64,000 nt of DNA from Henningerozyma blattae CBS 6284. Lineage: Eukaryota > Ascomycota > Saccharomycetes > Saccharomycetales > Saccharomycetaceae. Positions within the stretch are counted from its first letter, which is position 1; every line of letters starts with the position of its first letter. Shown in pieces: positions 37,953-47,195 of the stretch. The stretch covers positions 992,001-1,056,000 of the forward strand of contig NC_020186.1 in NCBI RefSeq assembly GCF_000315915.1, in the 5' to 3' direction. A program made the translations under genes and the position numbers. The notes under the pieces are model-generated. The model saw only the letters and a list, made by a program, of their open reading frames with translations, made no database searches and was not told where the DNA came from.

Positions 37953-39779
37953 ATGTCTAGTCAAGATTCAGAAGATCGAAAAGAATTTATATTTAAACAA
38001 GGTGAAGGACGTCGATATCATTCTGTTCTAATCGATTCATCAGTTGAAGAACAAAGAAATTTAGGTCATTATACTTCTAATCCATCTGCTAAAAATGAAG
38101 AGAATTCTGATTGCAGTCCAATTAGAAATACTCCAAGAATACAAGAAAGTATAAATCAAACTAGTACAGAAACAGAGAGACTATTAGATGGATCGAATTC
38201 GAAAATTAGTACTAAGATTGAAATTGAAAATAAGTTGAGTAATGAATTTGCTTATTCCACAGAAACAGAAATTGAAAAGCAAAGTGTGCCAGAACAAGCT
38301 GTTCCGATAACAGAGGAGATTCCTTATACAAAGTTTACAAAAGCTCAACAGTTTGTTATCTTTTGTATAATTGTTTATATTGGATTTCTGGGACCAATGT
38401 GCGGTAATATTTATATTCCTGCATTACCTATATTGCAAGAAGAATTCCAAGTAACAACAACCACAATAAATGGTACCGTTTCAATATTCATGGGTTTATT
38501 TGCATTTATGCCATTAGTATGGGGGATGTTCGCAGATTTTGGTGGTCGAAAATTCTTATATATCATATCACTTTTCATCTTTACAGTAGCAAATATTTTA
38601 CTTGCAAGTTTACCAGCAAATATTATAGCCTTATACCTGGTAAGAGTTCTACAAGTAGTTGGGGCAAGTGCTGCAATCTCATTGGGGACTGGTACAGTAG
38701 CTGATATTTCACCACCAAAACATAGAGGCAAATCAGTGGCTCTATTCATGCTTGGTCCCAACATGGGTCCAATTATTGCACCTATTATTGCTGGATTGAT
38801 CTTAATGAACAGTAACCAATGGAGGTGGCTATTTGGATTTTCTGCTATTTGTACAGGTGTAGCTCTAATGATTGTGATTGTGATATTGCCAGAAACGTTA
38901 AGATGTATTGTAGGAAATAATGATCCAAAATGGAGTCGTTCTCAGAGAGGAACATCGCAATATAATGAATCCAAGGAGAAATTTGAAGGTGATAGAGAAG
39001 AAATTAGAGAAATTGAATCGCTGAATGATCCTCGTTGGAATTTATGTTCTAATTTAGGTATTCAAAAGCCAGTATCTGATGATGAGCAATTTAAACAACT
39101 ATACCCCAAACCTCCTAAACCAACATTGAAACAATATGGGAAACTTTTCATATATCCACCAATCACATTAGTTAGTACGAGTATAGCATTTTTATTTTCT
39201 AGTTATTATGGATTCAGTGTTACGTTTGCTCATTTTTTAAAAGAAGATTATAATTATGGTATGTTGCAAATTGGTGGAGCCTATAGTTGTCCAGGTATTT
39301 GTATGATTTTAGGATCTCAAAGTGGTGGGTGGTTATCTGATAATTTAAGGAAAAGATGGTTAAAAAAAAATGAAGGCCAGAATTTCCCAATTGAAAGACG
39401 ATTGGTCTTACAATTTATTGGTATTGTATTATCAATCATTGGAAGTATTGGATATGGATGGTCAATTAAGAAACATTATCATATAGCCATTGTATTAATG
39501 TTTTCAGGATTTCTAGCATTTGGTTTAACGTGGTGTAATAACACTACAATGACCTATTTAACTGAATTAATTCCAAGGAGAGTATCCGGAGTTATTGCAG
39601 TCTGTAGTTTCTTTAGAAATGTGGGAGCCGCTGTTAGTGCAGCTATTTCAATGAAATTAGTTGATAAGATCGGAGTTGAATGGACATTTACATATTTTGG
39701 AGTTTGCAATCTAATTCCATTATTCATTTTAATTGTTTTAATATATATGGGTAGGAAATGGAAACCAATCGAAAGTTAA
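37953..39779 (+). CDS. DTR1: MFS transporter, probable dityrosine transporter
   Basis: A 608-residue major facilitator of the DHA1 (12-span) family. In S. cerevisiae Dtr1 exports bisformyl-dityrosine across the prospore membrane during spore wall formation. Residues 1-125 are a polar Ser/Glu-rich cytosolic tail. Twelve membrane spans follow, beginning QFVIFCIIVYIGFLGPMCGN. The DHA1 motif GNIYIPALP, the motif A loop WGMFADFGGRKF (near 190) and the motif C-like LGPNMGPIIAPIIAG are visible. A long central loop separates the halves (about 315-385). Related Qdr and Aqr1 transporters are alternatives, but position next to RPS6 and RLM1/SMP1 matches YBR180W. CACAAAW elements upstream would fit Ndt80 control. 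Confidence 0.85.
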   Translation: MSSQDSEDRKEFIFKQGEGRRYHSVLIDSSVEEQRNLGHYTSNPSAKNEENSDCSPIRNTPRIQESINQTSTETERLLDGSNSKISTKIEIENKLSNEFAYSTETEIEKQSVPEQAVPITEEIPYTKFTKAQQFVIFCIIVYIGFLGPMCGNIYIPALPILQEEFQVTTTTINGTVSIFMGLFAFMPLVWGMFADFGGRKFLYIISLFIFTVANILLASLPANIIALYLVRVLQVVGASAAISLGTGTVADISPPKHRGKSVALFMLGPNMGPIIAPIIAGLILMNSNQWRWLFGFSAICTGVALMIVIVILPETLRCIVGNNDPKWSRSQRGTSQYNESKEKFEGDREEIREIESLNDPRWNLCSNLGIQKPVSDDEQFKQLYPKPPKPTLKQYGKLFIYPPITLVSTSIAFLFSSYYGFSVTFAHFLKEDYNYGMLQIGGAYSCPGICMILGSQSGGWLSDNLRKRWLKKNEGQNFPIERRLVLQFIGIVLSIIGSIGYGWSIKKHYHIAIVLMFSGFLAFGLTWCNNTTMTYLTELIPRRVSGVIAVCSFFRNVGAAVSAAISMKLVDKIGVEWTFTYFGVCNLIPLFILIVLIYMGRKWKPIES

Positions 39780-39980
39780 AATATTTTTAGGAAAGTTTTT
39801 ATTGTTTTAATAGGATATAAATTATTATTTTTTTTCACTTTATTATTATATATTCAAATTTAAAAAAAGATATATATATATAAAATTATGGAGTATACAA
39901 ATCGAAGAGTTGAAAGAAATAAATAAATATAAGATTTTTTCTTGTTATTTTTTTTTTAAATTCGTTATATTTTAATTTAT

Positions 39981-40819
39981 TTAAGCCTTCAAAGAAGAAG
40001 CTCTTCTCTTTCTGTTTTCAGCCTTTTCAGCCTTCTTTTCAGCTAATCTCTTAGCCAATAATTGAGCGTATTCAGCAGCAGCTTCTCTTTGAGCTTGAGC
40101 GTTCTTAACCTTCAAAGCTCTTTGATATCTCTTTCTTTGTAATTTTTGAGGAGTGATTAATCTTTGAATCTTTGGAGCTTTAGTGTAGGTTTTGTCACCC
40201 TTGGTGATTTCTCTTCTAATAACGAAGTCACGGACATCATCTTCCTTGGTTAAACCGAAGAATTTTCTAATGTTGTTGGCTCTCTTAGGACCTAATCTCT
40301 TTGGAACAGTGGAATCAGTAATACCTTCGATTTCTTCATCACCCTTCTTGGTGATAACCAAAGATAAGACAGCCATGTCTGGACCGACAATGGCACCTCT
40401 GACAGACTTTCTCTTTCTTTCACCAGTTCTTCTAGCTCTGTAACAAGAAACATCCTTGGTTAATAATAATTTAACTCTGGTTGGTAGTAAGACACCTTGT
40501 TTCATTGGGAAACCTTGTTTATCGTTACCACCTGAAATCTTGAAAGTGTAACCTTTGAATTCTTCACCAACGGCTTCACCATCGACTTCTTGGCCGACTC
40601 TCTTGTCGTAGAAGACACGAATACGGTGTTCATCATCAATTTCGATGGTTTTTTGAGTACCATTAATTGGGTAAGAGATGTTCAACTAATAAAAAAAGGG
40701 AATTAATTATATCATTTAATTTCAATGATAATAACGGTTGTTTGTTAGTAAAAATAAACTTTGTTTAAATTGTGATAACGTATGGGATCATTAAGAATTA
40801 AATATGGACATACCTTCAT
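39981..40819 (-). CDS. RPS6: 40S ribosomal protein S6 (eS6), spliced
   Basis: Component of the small ribosomal subunit and target of TORC1-dependent phosphorylation at its C-terminus. Exon 1 is 40814-40819 (ATG AAG) and exon 2 is 39981-40685, beginning TTG AAC. The joined product [19 protein letters not shown] has 236 residues, the same length as in S. cerevisiae. Family blocks include [49 protein letters not shown] and [18 protein letters not shown]. The basic C-terminal tail ends [10 protein letters not shown], containing the phosphorylated serine pair. Codons are the highly preferred set. S. cerevisiae has an intron at the same codon. The locus matches RPS6A (YPL090C) and RPS6B (YBR181C). 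Confidence 0.98.
40686..40813 (-). other. RPS6: intron of RPS6 (128 bases)
   Basis: On the minus strand the donor is GTATGT after ATG AAG. The branch site is a perfect TACTAAC (complement of 40744-40750). The acceptor is ATTAG, ending at 40686. It is short for a yeast ribosomal-protein intron (usually about 300-500 bases). Confidence 0.95.
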
Positions 40820-41094
40820 TATTGCACACTGTCGATTTGGTCGTTTGAAGAGATGTTTTAAAAATATTCAAAATATTTAAAATGATGATTTTTTTTATTC
40901 TAATTGATTATATTGTATTGTCTATTGCACATGATACAGTTTCACGCTGGTTGAGATTGATGGCTAGAGAGGAGGGTGTAGGAGGGTTTAGGAGGAAGTG
41001 AAATTTCTCAAAGATGAGGTGAGACAAAAAAAAATCCGAAATGGCAACGCGATTTGGAATGAAAAATTTGCGAAAAGAAAAAGCAATATTTTGT

Positions 41095-41107
41095 GGTGTT
41101 CGGATGT
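41095..41107 (-). promoter_or_regulatory. Rap1-like site upstream of RPS6
   Basis: The minus strand reads ACATCCGAACACC, about 280 bases before the RPS6 start. Nearly the same word precedes RPS9 and RPL21. It resembles the Rap1 consensus with a change at one central base. Rap1 control of ribosomal-protein genes is established in S. cerevisiae. Confidence 0.6.
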
Positions 41108-43380
41108 GCAGGGAATATTTTGTGAGTAAGAAATTTCAAATTTGTATATGCCGTGAAAATTGAAGAATGTGAAGAATAAAAAAGTAATAAGGAATCATGT
41201 AAATAAAAGCTAAAAGTTATGTCTAACTTGTTATTATAATTTCTTTTTCTATAGGATCTATCTATATCTTCATGCACTAGTACTACTATATTATCAATTA
41301 TTTTAGACTAATTCGTAAATGTATTAATATATTTATTTTCGAACTACACCAACCATCTTGGAAGAATCTATACATGTTATATTGAAGGGCAGTAAGGGGA
41401 ATAATATAGAAGAATGGCTTACTTATTATGTTTTGTAATAGGATATCTTTACTCCTATCTTGTTCCATTATTAAAAAATTTTTATCTTCAATAAGTAAGG
41501 TGAGCTTTACTAGATAATTTGGTAAACTCTAGACAATATATTCGCTTTGTCCTAACAATTCCCAGATTGATTATCAAATAACTCTTGAAGATATTGGTTA
41601 GTACTTCTTTTTGGTTAGTTTTACAAAGTACAAATGGTTCTATAGATCAATTTCCTGTAAATTTATATACTCTAATAATATTCTTGATGTATTTAAATAG
41701 AAATAATAATCTCAAAATATAACTACTATATCATTATGTATCACCAATGGCTTCTTAAGATTATTTGATATAAATATAAAACAAGTATCTTTTTGATCAA
41801 AAAGAATTTTTTTTTCTCCAAAACACGTAACAGTACTTATTCATACTAAACTATTTATATTTGAAGGGTGTAAAGAATGCATTTAATCAATTGTATCAAA
41901 AGCTAATGGGCTTCTAAATTACTAACAATTCTGAAAAAGGTTACCCAGTGCCAAGCCTCTGATCAGAATTTATATGAAGGTAAGGATAGTGATATCTTTA
42001 CGTATATACTTGTTGAACATTTTTATAGATGAAACCTAAAAAAGTACTTTCTGACTTTAAATGTGAAACAGTCATTTCGGTATTTTAAATAGATCAATTC
42101 ATACACTGCCTAGCCGTTCTATCATCACTAGGTATCTGCACTAGATCACTGATATTTAGCCGAACTAGAGATATAAACTGTGTGACGGAACGTATAACAG
42201 AAACCCAAGATATTATGTATTCTTCGGTTACACTTCATGCTAGAAATTTTCCCCAATTGCAAAATCTCCTAGCTTTGGATGAAGTTGTTCAAACTCATAA
42301 CTTTGTCAATCGTGAACAAACTACCATTGGACTTGTGTTTAGGAGTAGTGATAGTTGGCTATATACTCACCAATCATTTTGCTTTTCACTGCTCTAATAG
42401 TTCTAATCTGCTATAATATTAAACTCTCCATCTTCTTCTATTTTAGAATAATAACAGCTATTATAAATTGAATTCAAAAAAAAAAAAAATGCCACATCTC
42501 TGGGAATAAGGAATTCTGTCACTGTAACGAAATGACCCTAAGAATATTACCTGGTAACTTTTACTGCCAAAATTTCCCAGTCTATACCAATTTTGTGTAC
42601 TAATTCCAGATCTATGAATGATCTCGTTGACCTTTTGATGATTTTGAATAATTCTTCAATCTGTGAAGATAGGTTGTGTACCATATTTGTGCAGAAGAAA
42701 GTTCTTTTTTCATTTGCCTCCTTCTTCATCTTCCTTGAATAATATTATTCAAAAGACTCTAAATTGTAAATAAAGGCAAAAATTACTTTTGATATGCTAT
42801 TAATTATTATACCAAGGAAGGAAAGTATATGCTTATGATCCTTCATCTCAATTATACCTCCATTGAAATGTCATCATGATCAGTTAAAAAAGTTGAGCTG
42901 TACACAAGAATTATCTCTTTCCAGGTGGCAGATACCTAAACTATAGGCCCATAATTTCATTTGAATAGTAAATTGAACAATATTGACACATTTATCAATT
43001 GGAAAACATCTGTTATAGTAAATCTTTTTTTAGATTAGTACAAATAATGTCTTTTAAAACAAAGAGAAAAAAAAAGATATGACGACGTTTCTGTTATACA
43101 AGGTCATACGTACAACCCCCTTTCAAATAAGCATTTCATACGTCATTTACCTTTCATTTATATAGGTACTTGTTATTGAAAGAGAACAAGTTTTCTTTAG
43201 TTTGACGTAACCCCAAAAATAGAATACTAAATCTGGCAGTGATGTTTTCATAAAGAACAATTTTTTTTTCACAAATAAATGATTACAAAGAAATAGGATT
43301 ATATGACACGAAGTTCAACTTAACACTTTAATTTTCAAAATTAATGATTAAACTACGTCTACCTCTGTTTGTACCGAAAA

Positions 43381-43404
43381 AGAGAGAGAGAGAGAGAGAG
43401 AGAG
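43381..43404. repeat. (AG)12 microsatellite
   Basis: Twelve AG units in the spacer between RPS6 and RLM1. Confidence 0.9.
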
Positions 43405-43734
43405 GAGGTAACTGGATCAAGAAGGATCAAAAATCCACATTTTCTTGACTTTAACCATTTCAAAACAAATTCATAAGAAAAAAGATTCACATGATAAGAT
43501 GTTGTTGATTTTTTTTTATAATTATTAACAACAGTAAATGAAAAGCGAGATAAATGTTTTATTTTTAAAAACAAAGTATATTAGTAATAGATATTAAGCA
43601 AATAGTATATTAGTTGTAGTTAGACTAATGCTAGAACGTTCTATATAAGACGATCATATGAGCAAAAGAAGTTTGTGCAGAAAAGGATAAAATGGATGAA
43701 TATAGAGTATTATAAACGTAAAAATCTATAGCAG

Positions 43735-43802
43735 AAGCAATAGCAGCAGCAAAGGCAAAGGCAAAAGCAAACGTAAAAGCAAACTTAAAAGCAAACGTAA
43801 AA
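43735..43802. repeat. GCAAAN-type 6/12-base tandem repeat downstream of RLM1
   Basis: A run of GCA-rich hexamers passes into three 12-base units, GCAAACGTAAAA, GCAAACTTAAAA and GCAAACGTAAAA (43767-43802). It lies about 165 bases past the RLM1 stop, in its likely 3' untranslated region. Confidence 0.75.
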
Positions 43803-43966
43803 GCAAGTAAAAGTAGAAAGAGAGTATAAATTAGTAAGATCAAACTAGCAAAGATTAATAAAGTTCAAAGTTCAAAGTTTAAAAGTTAAAAGAGAATCAA
43901 AAGAGGGAGAAGACAGAGGAGGAGGAGGAGAGAGCCAGTTCACGTAGCGAAAATCGAAAATCACAA

Positions 43967-44914
43967 CTAGTAATACTGAATATCAGTATAATTCTGATAT
44001 TGAAGAGTATCCGTGTTCATATCATAATGTGTTTGTTGTTGAGGAGGAATTACGTTATCGAGGTTTTGAGGGATAAAATTGGCTTGCAAATAGGACTGAT
44101 AGATATCAGAGAATAAGAAATTATTCTGTTGAGGATCTGATGGTGGTGGAGGTTGTGGTGGTGCCATGGCCAATTTTTGAGAACGGATTTGAGGAATTGG
44201 TGATTGGGAATGAGAAGTGGGCTGTGTTGATGTCAAAGGTATTTGAGAGTATTGGATTTCGTCAGTATAATGGTCGGATGAAGAAGACGAAGAGGACGGC
44301 GAGAGGGAAGGCGAGGACGAAAACGTCGAGGAGAATTCTATTTTCACAGGGGCAGAAAGGGCCTTGACCATGGGTGGGACCGCTGCTGTTGTTTCCACTA
44401 CTTCTCCTTCTTCTTCCTCCCCTTCTTCTTCCTCCCCTTCTTCTTCCTCCCCTTCTTCTTCTTCATACTCCACTTCCCCCAAAACCATGCCATCTGTACG
44501 GGCTCTTTTCGTTGGAGAAGGTTCTTCTGTTTGCAACGATCTCTTTAACGAATCAATGGCATCATCTTGTTTGAATGCAAAATTCCGTCTATCACGAGTA
44601 GCACGTTGTGGTGGGACAGCCCGATCCAAGACACAACGGTTACGTTTTAAATTAGAGGAGAAATCAGCAGGGTTTTTAATTGTATGAGCAAAACTTTTAT
44701 CTTCACGAAGATGTTTGTGCAAATCGTCCAAATCCACAGTCGAGAACTCATAAAACGTCTTGTTAGGCCCCACAATAACTACAGCAACATCAACGTTACA
44801 TAACACAGCCAAATCATGGGCCTTTTTAAATAACCCAGCTTTACGTTTGAAAAAAGTGATAGATTTAGCTCTTTCGTCGGCGATGGGGCGGATTTCTATT
44901 CTGCGTCTGCCCAT
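43967..44914 (-). CDS. RLM1: MADS-box transcription factor Rlm1/Smp1 type
   Basis: MEF2-type MADS-box factor; in S. cerevisiae Rlm1 is activated by the Slt2 cell-integrity kinase and Smp1 acts in the Hog1 pathway. The MADS domain fills residues 1-60 (MGRRRIEIRPIADERAKSIT, then FFKRKAGLFKKAHDLAVLC), followed by a MEF2-like extension. The rest is low complexity: an acidic tract of GEEEE pentapeptides at about 150-172, Ser-rich stretches, and a Pro/Gln/Asn-rich C-terminus. At 315 residues it is much shorter than Rlm1 (676) or Smp1 (452), though the stop is clean. The locus matches both RLM1 (YPL089C) and SMP1 (YBR182C); which one is undecided. Confidence 0.88.
   Translation of the reverse strand: MGRRRIEIRPIADERAKSITFFKRKAGLFKKAHDLAVLCNVDVAVVIVGPNKTFYEFSTVDLDDLHKHLREDKSFAHTIKNPADFSSNLKRNRCVLDRAVPPQRATRDRRNFAFKQDDAIDSLKRSLQTEEPSPTKRARTDGMVLGEVEYEEEEGEEEEGEEEEGEEEEGEVVETTAAVPPMVKALSAPVKIEFSSTFSSSPSLSPSSSSSSSDHYTDEIQYSQIPLTSTQPTSHSQSPIPQIRSQKLAMAPPQPPPPSDPQQNNFLFSDIYQSYLQANFIPQNLDNVIPPQQQTHYDMNTDTLQYQNYTDIQYY
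44406..44460. repeat. RLM1: 15-base minisatellite inside RLM1
   Basis: Three exact copies of CCTTCTTCTTCCTCC (44406-44450) plus a partial one. On the coding strand they encode GEEEE repeats, so length change keeps the frame. Confidence 0.9.
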
Positions 44915-45003
44915 TGTTTATGAAAAATTGAATCGAAGGTATGTTGGGTGGTGGTGTTTTTATTTTTTTTTTTTTTAAAAGTTTAAAATCTACTTGGTAA
45001 GTA

Positions 45004-45020
45004 CTCCGTACTGTACGGAG
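45004..45020. promoter_or_regulatory. 17-base palindrome with CCG-N7-CGG
   Basis: CTCCGTAC, a single T, and GTACGGAG form a perfect dyad 90-106 bases upstream of RLM1. A third ACGGAGAT follows at about 45034. Dyads with CCG/CGG half-sites typically bind Zn2Cys6 factors. Confidence 0.5.
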
Positions 45021-45306
45021 ATGTCTATGTACTACGGAGATATAATAGCGATCGATGATGTAATTGAATTGTTCTTATAGCAACGAACAAATCCTCTCCA
45101 TTGATGTACAATTAACATTTAAACCTTATTTATATATATATATATATCGAAAGAGATTTAGAAAAAATAAAAAAAAGAAACAACAGAAAAAGAAAGCAGA
45201 GAGTAATTACGGAGTAGATATTATTGGTGGAGAAATGATTGCCGAGAAATATAGATTTCTATAGTAATAAGATTAGAAATAGCTCCCGCCGCACTATTTA
45301 ATTTTG

Positions 45307-45322
45307 CGGAGCACGAATTCCG
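45307..45322. promoter_or_regulatory. CGG-N10-CCG dyad
   Basis: CGG at 45307-45309 and CCG at 45320-45322 with ten bases between, the half-site spacing known for Put3-type zinc-cluster factors. Assignment to a factor is inference. Confidence 0.35.
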
Positions 45323-45518
45323 TGATACTACGATCTGATCTAAGATCCACAGTGGACGATGACGTGCCTATTTGCTTATCGCAAAATCTCGATAGTGAAT
45401 TTTTCGAACTCCGGGAGTTGAAGTGCGGGGACTACCAAAAATGGAAAGGCGGGGAGCGCGGGGAGGACGGATTAGGAGGGGTCGTTGTCTCACCATATCT
45501 GGACAGTGGTGTTGCTTT

Positions 45519-45590
45519 TTCAGGCAACTGCAATTTCTGGTTCAGGCACATGATTACTTGTTTAGGCAATTGTCTAGCCAGTTTAGGCAA
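45519..45590 (+). repeat. phased array of TTYAGGCAM motifs
   Basis: TTCAGGCAA (45519), TTCAGGCAC (45541), TTTAGGCAA (45561) and TTTAGGCAA (45582) start 22, 20 and 21 bases apart, two helical turns each. A fifth near-copy, GTTAGGCAA, starts at 45670, 88 bases on. The spacers between copies are unrelated, so this looks like an array of binding sites and not a tandem duplication. Confidence 0.7.
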
Positions 45591-45941
45591 CACCCAAGTT
45601 TCGCCGGGATCCCGCTGTGTGGACCAATAGGGAAGGAGGGAAAAAGAGGGTTTCTCCGTATGTTTCTCCGTTAGGCAAGACGGGTTCTTCCAATAGGACA
45701 CGGTATTCCCCTATTGGGCATGCACGGGTTAAATTCTCGGAAAAGCTCGGAGCACGTTTCAGGTTATCTCGGCGGGGTGTTTTTTCCGCAGGACCCTTGA
45801 AATAGGAACTGCGGGGGATAATCCGCGCCAGGAACAACCTCGGGAAGGCCACAGAGAATATCGTAGGGGTCGGCTGCCACGTGGCGCCGGAACCGGGAAA
45901 CGGAAACGGAATTGCGGGCCGAGAACGGGCCAAGTGCTCAG

Positions 45942-45973
45942 CTCCGAGCTCCGAGATCCGAGATCTGAGATCT
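45942..45973. repeat. 7-base tandem repeat, WYCYGAG type
   Basis: CTCCGAG, CTCCGAG, ATCCGAG and ATCTGAG follow one another without gaps (45942-45969), then a partial unit. It is not a multiple of three, consistent with noncoding DNA. Confidence 0.8.
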
Positions 45974-46004
45974 ACAGGCACTTCGGTAAATCTCGGAACA
46001 GATC

Positions 46005-46023
46005 GGATCGGAGTTCCCGATCC
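46005..46023. promoter_or_regulatory. 19-base dyad GGATCGG-N5-CCGATCC
   Basis: Perfect 7-base arms at 46005-46011 and 46017-46023 around AGTTC. It lies about 300 bases upstream of YDC1 at the edge of the GC island. No specific factor can be named. Confidence 0.5.
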
Positions 46024-46211
46024 ATTCCGGTCTTTTTCTGAAATCAAAGTTTTCTTGCATTCTTGCCTAGCCGAAACATGTCAATGTACTGTTGAAATCT
46101 TTTAGTCTCAATACAAACTCTGTATAAGAATAGAAATACTATGGCACCACTTGGCGTCGTTATTGCCTACCCCTTATCGTAACCACAAGAAATATTATAC
46201 TACAAGAAGTT

Positions 46212-46278
46212 GCATTCGCATTCGCATTCGCAGTCGCAGTCGCAGTCGCACTCTCATTACCACTAGCACTAGCACTAG
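46212..46278. repeat. hexanucleotide repeats before YDC1
   Basis: GCATTC three times (46212-46229), GCAGTC three times (46230-46247), then CACTAG three times (46261-46278). They lie 40-105 bases before the likely YDC1 start, in the 5' leader or core promoter. Confidence 0.85.
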
Positions 46279-46316
46279 TACACTTTTTGTTTACATTTTT
46301 TGTCCCTTCAAACTGT

Positions 46317-47195
46317 ATGCTATCTGTTCCTTATCCAGACCCGGCTACTCGGCAATTGGGTTACTGGGGTCCAGTCTCTTCTACCATTGATTGGTGTGAA
46401 CAAAACTACGTGGTCTCAAAATATATCGCAGAATGGTCAAACACTCTATCTAATCTAGCATATCTCTTTGTTTCGTTGCATTTGATCAGATCTGCATTCA
46501 AACTACACTTGGAATCAAGATTCATCATAATGTCCCTAGGCTTCGCCCTAGTGGGTATAGGGTCTTGGTGGTTCCATATGACTTTGTTATACCACTATCA
46601 ACTATTGGATGAATTGCCTATGATTTATGCCACTGCAATCCCTACTTGGTCCATGGTTTCGGAATTATTGATTGCCAAGAATAAACGAAGCTCCATTTCT
46701 CCACGTTTTATTGAAATTTCATTAGCATTATTTCTTACTTTTCTTATCGTGGCATTAACGTATATCTATTTGGTCTTCAAAACTCCCATAATTCATCAAT
46801 TTGTTTATGCGTTGTTAAATGCATCCGTAGTATTCACTTCCAATTATTTAACGTATTATCATGTCCCACGCTATCTACGCTACCCACTATACAGATGTAT
46901 GATCCTGGGTACCATCCTTTTCGCAATAGGTTTTATTTGCTGGAACTTGGATATTCACTTGTGTCCTCTTTGGATCTACTATCGTACTGTATACCTCAAT
47001 CTCCCTTGGGGGACATTCTTGGAATTTCATGCCTGGTGGCATATCTTTACCGCCGTTGGTGTATATTACTACGTGATTTTCTTACAATATCTCAGATCAT
47101 TGACTCATTCGAAAAATGCTACTTTGATTTGGAGGTATTCCTTCATACCTGATTTAGTTCCATGGAAGGCCGAATTAAAAGAGAAGGATATTTAA
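46317..47195 (+). CDS. YDC1: alkaline ceramidase, Ydc1/Ypc1 type
   Basis: ER/Golgi membrane enzyme that cleaves the amide bond of dihydroceramide or phytoceramide to release the long-chain base. The start at 46317 (MLSVPYPDPATRQLGYWGP) aligns with S. cerevisiae Ydc1 and gives 292 residues; an in-frame Met at 46287 would add ten residues. The alkaline ceramidase blocks are GYWGPVSSTIDWCEQNYV, IAEWSNTLSN, WWFHMTLLYHYQLLDELPM, ICWNLDIHLCPLW and LEFHAWWHIFTAVGVYYYV, which hold the conserved zinc-site His and Asp residues. About seven membrane spans are visible. The locus matches both YDC1 (YPL087W) and YPC1 (YBR183W). Confidence 0.95.
   Translation: MLSVPYPDPATRQLGYWGPVSSTIDWCEQNYVVSKYIAEWSNTLSNLAYLFVSLHLIRSAFKLHLESRFIIMSLGFALVGIGSWWFHMTLLYHYQLLDELPMIYATAIPTWSMVSELLIAKNKRSSISPRFIEISLALFLTFLIVALTYIYLVFKTPIIHQFVYALLNASVVFTSNYLTYYHVPRYLRYPLYRCMILGTILFAIGFICWNLDIHLCPLWIYYRTVYLNLPWGTFLEFHAWWHIFTAVGVYYYVIFLQYLRSLTHSKNATLIWRYSFIPDLVPWKAELKEKDI

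Larger units (their letters stand above)
40820..43966. other. 3.1 kb gene-poor region RPS6 to RLM1
   Basis: Promoter of RPS6 and 3' flank of RLM1 (both minus). It is the longest gap without a gene in the window. It holds a Rap1-like site (41095-41107), an (AG)12 run and a 12-base tandem repeat near RLM1. Small ORFs at 42182-42397 (plus) and 42547-42729 (minus) have no recognisable relatives; a decayed gene or a noncoding RNA is possible but unsupported. Confidence 0.5.
44915..46316. other. divergent region RLM1 / YDC1 with a GC-rich island
   Basis: From about 45290 to 46050 the sequence is visibly GC-rich, unlike the AT-rich spacers elsewhere. It contains CCAAT boxes on both strands (near 45625, 45690, 45712), a CACGTG inside GCCACGTGGC near 45880, several CGG/CCG dyads, phased AGGCA motifs and a 7-base repeat. 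ORFs here (for example 45304-45630 plus, 45583-46047 minus) match nothing I know and overlap one another. I read it as a large regulatory region. Confidence 0.5.

Noticed and set aside
42182..42729. ORFs 42182-42397 (plus) and 42547-42729 (minus) as genes
   Set aside because: Short, without similarity, promoter context or conserved neighbours. Mentioned only as possible relics.
45583..46047. 154-residue minus-strand ORF in the GC island, and ORFs at 45304-45630 and 45423-45674
   Set aside because: They overlap each other on both strands and match no family I know; high GC lowers stop frequency. Kept only as a point to test in the island finding.
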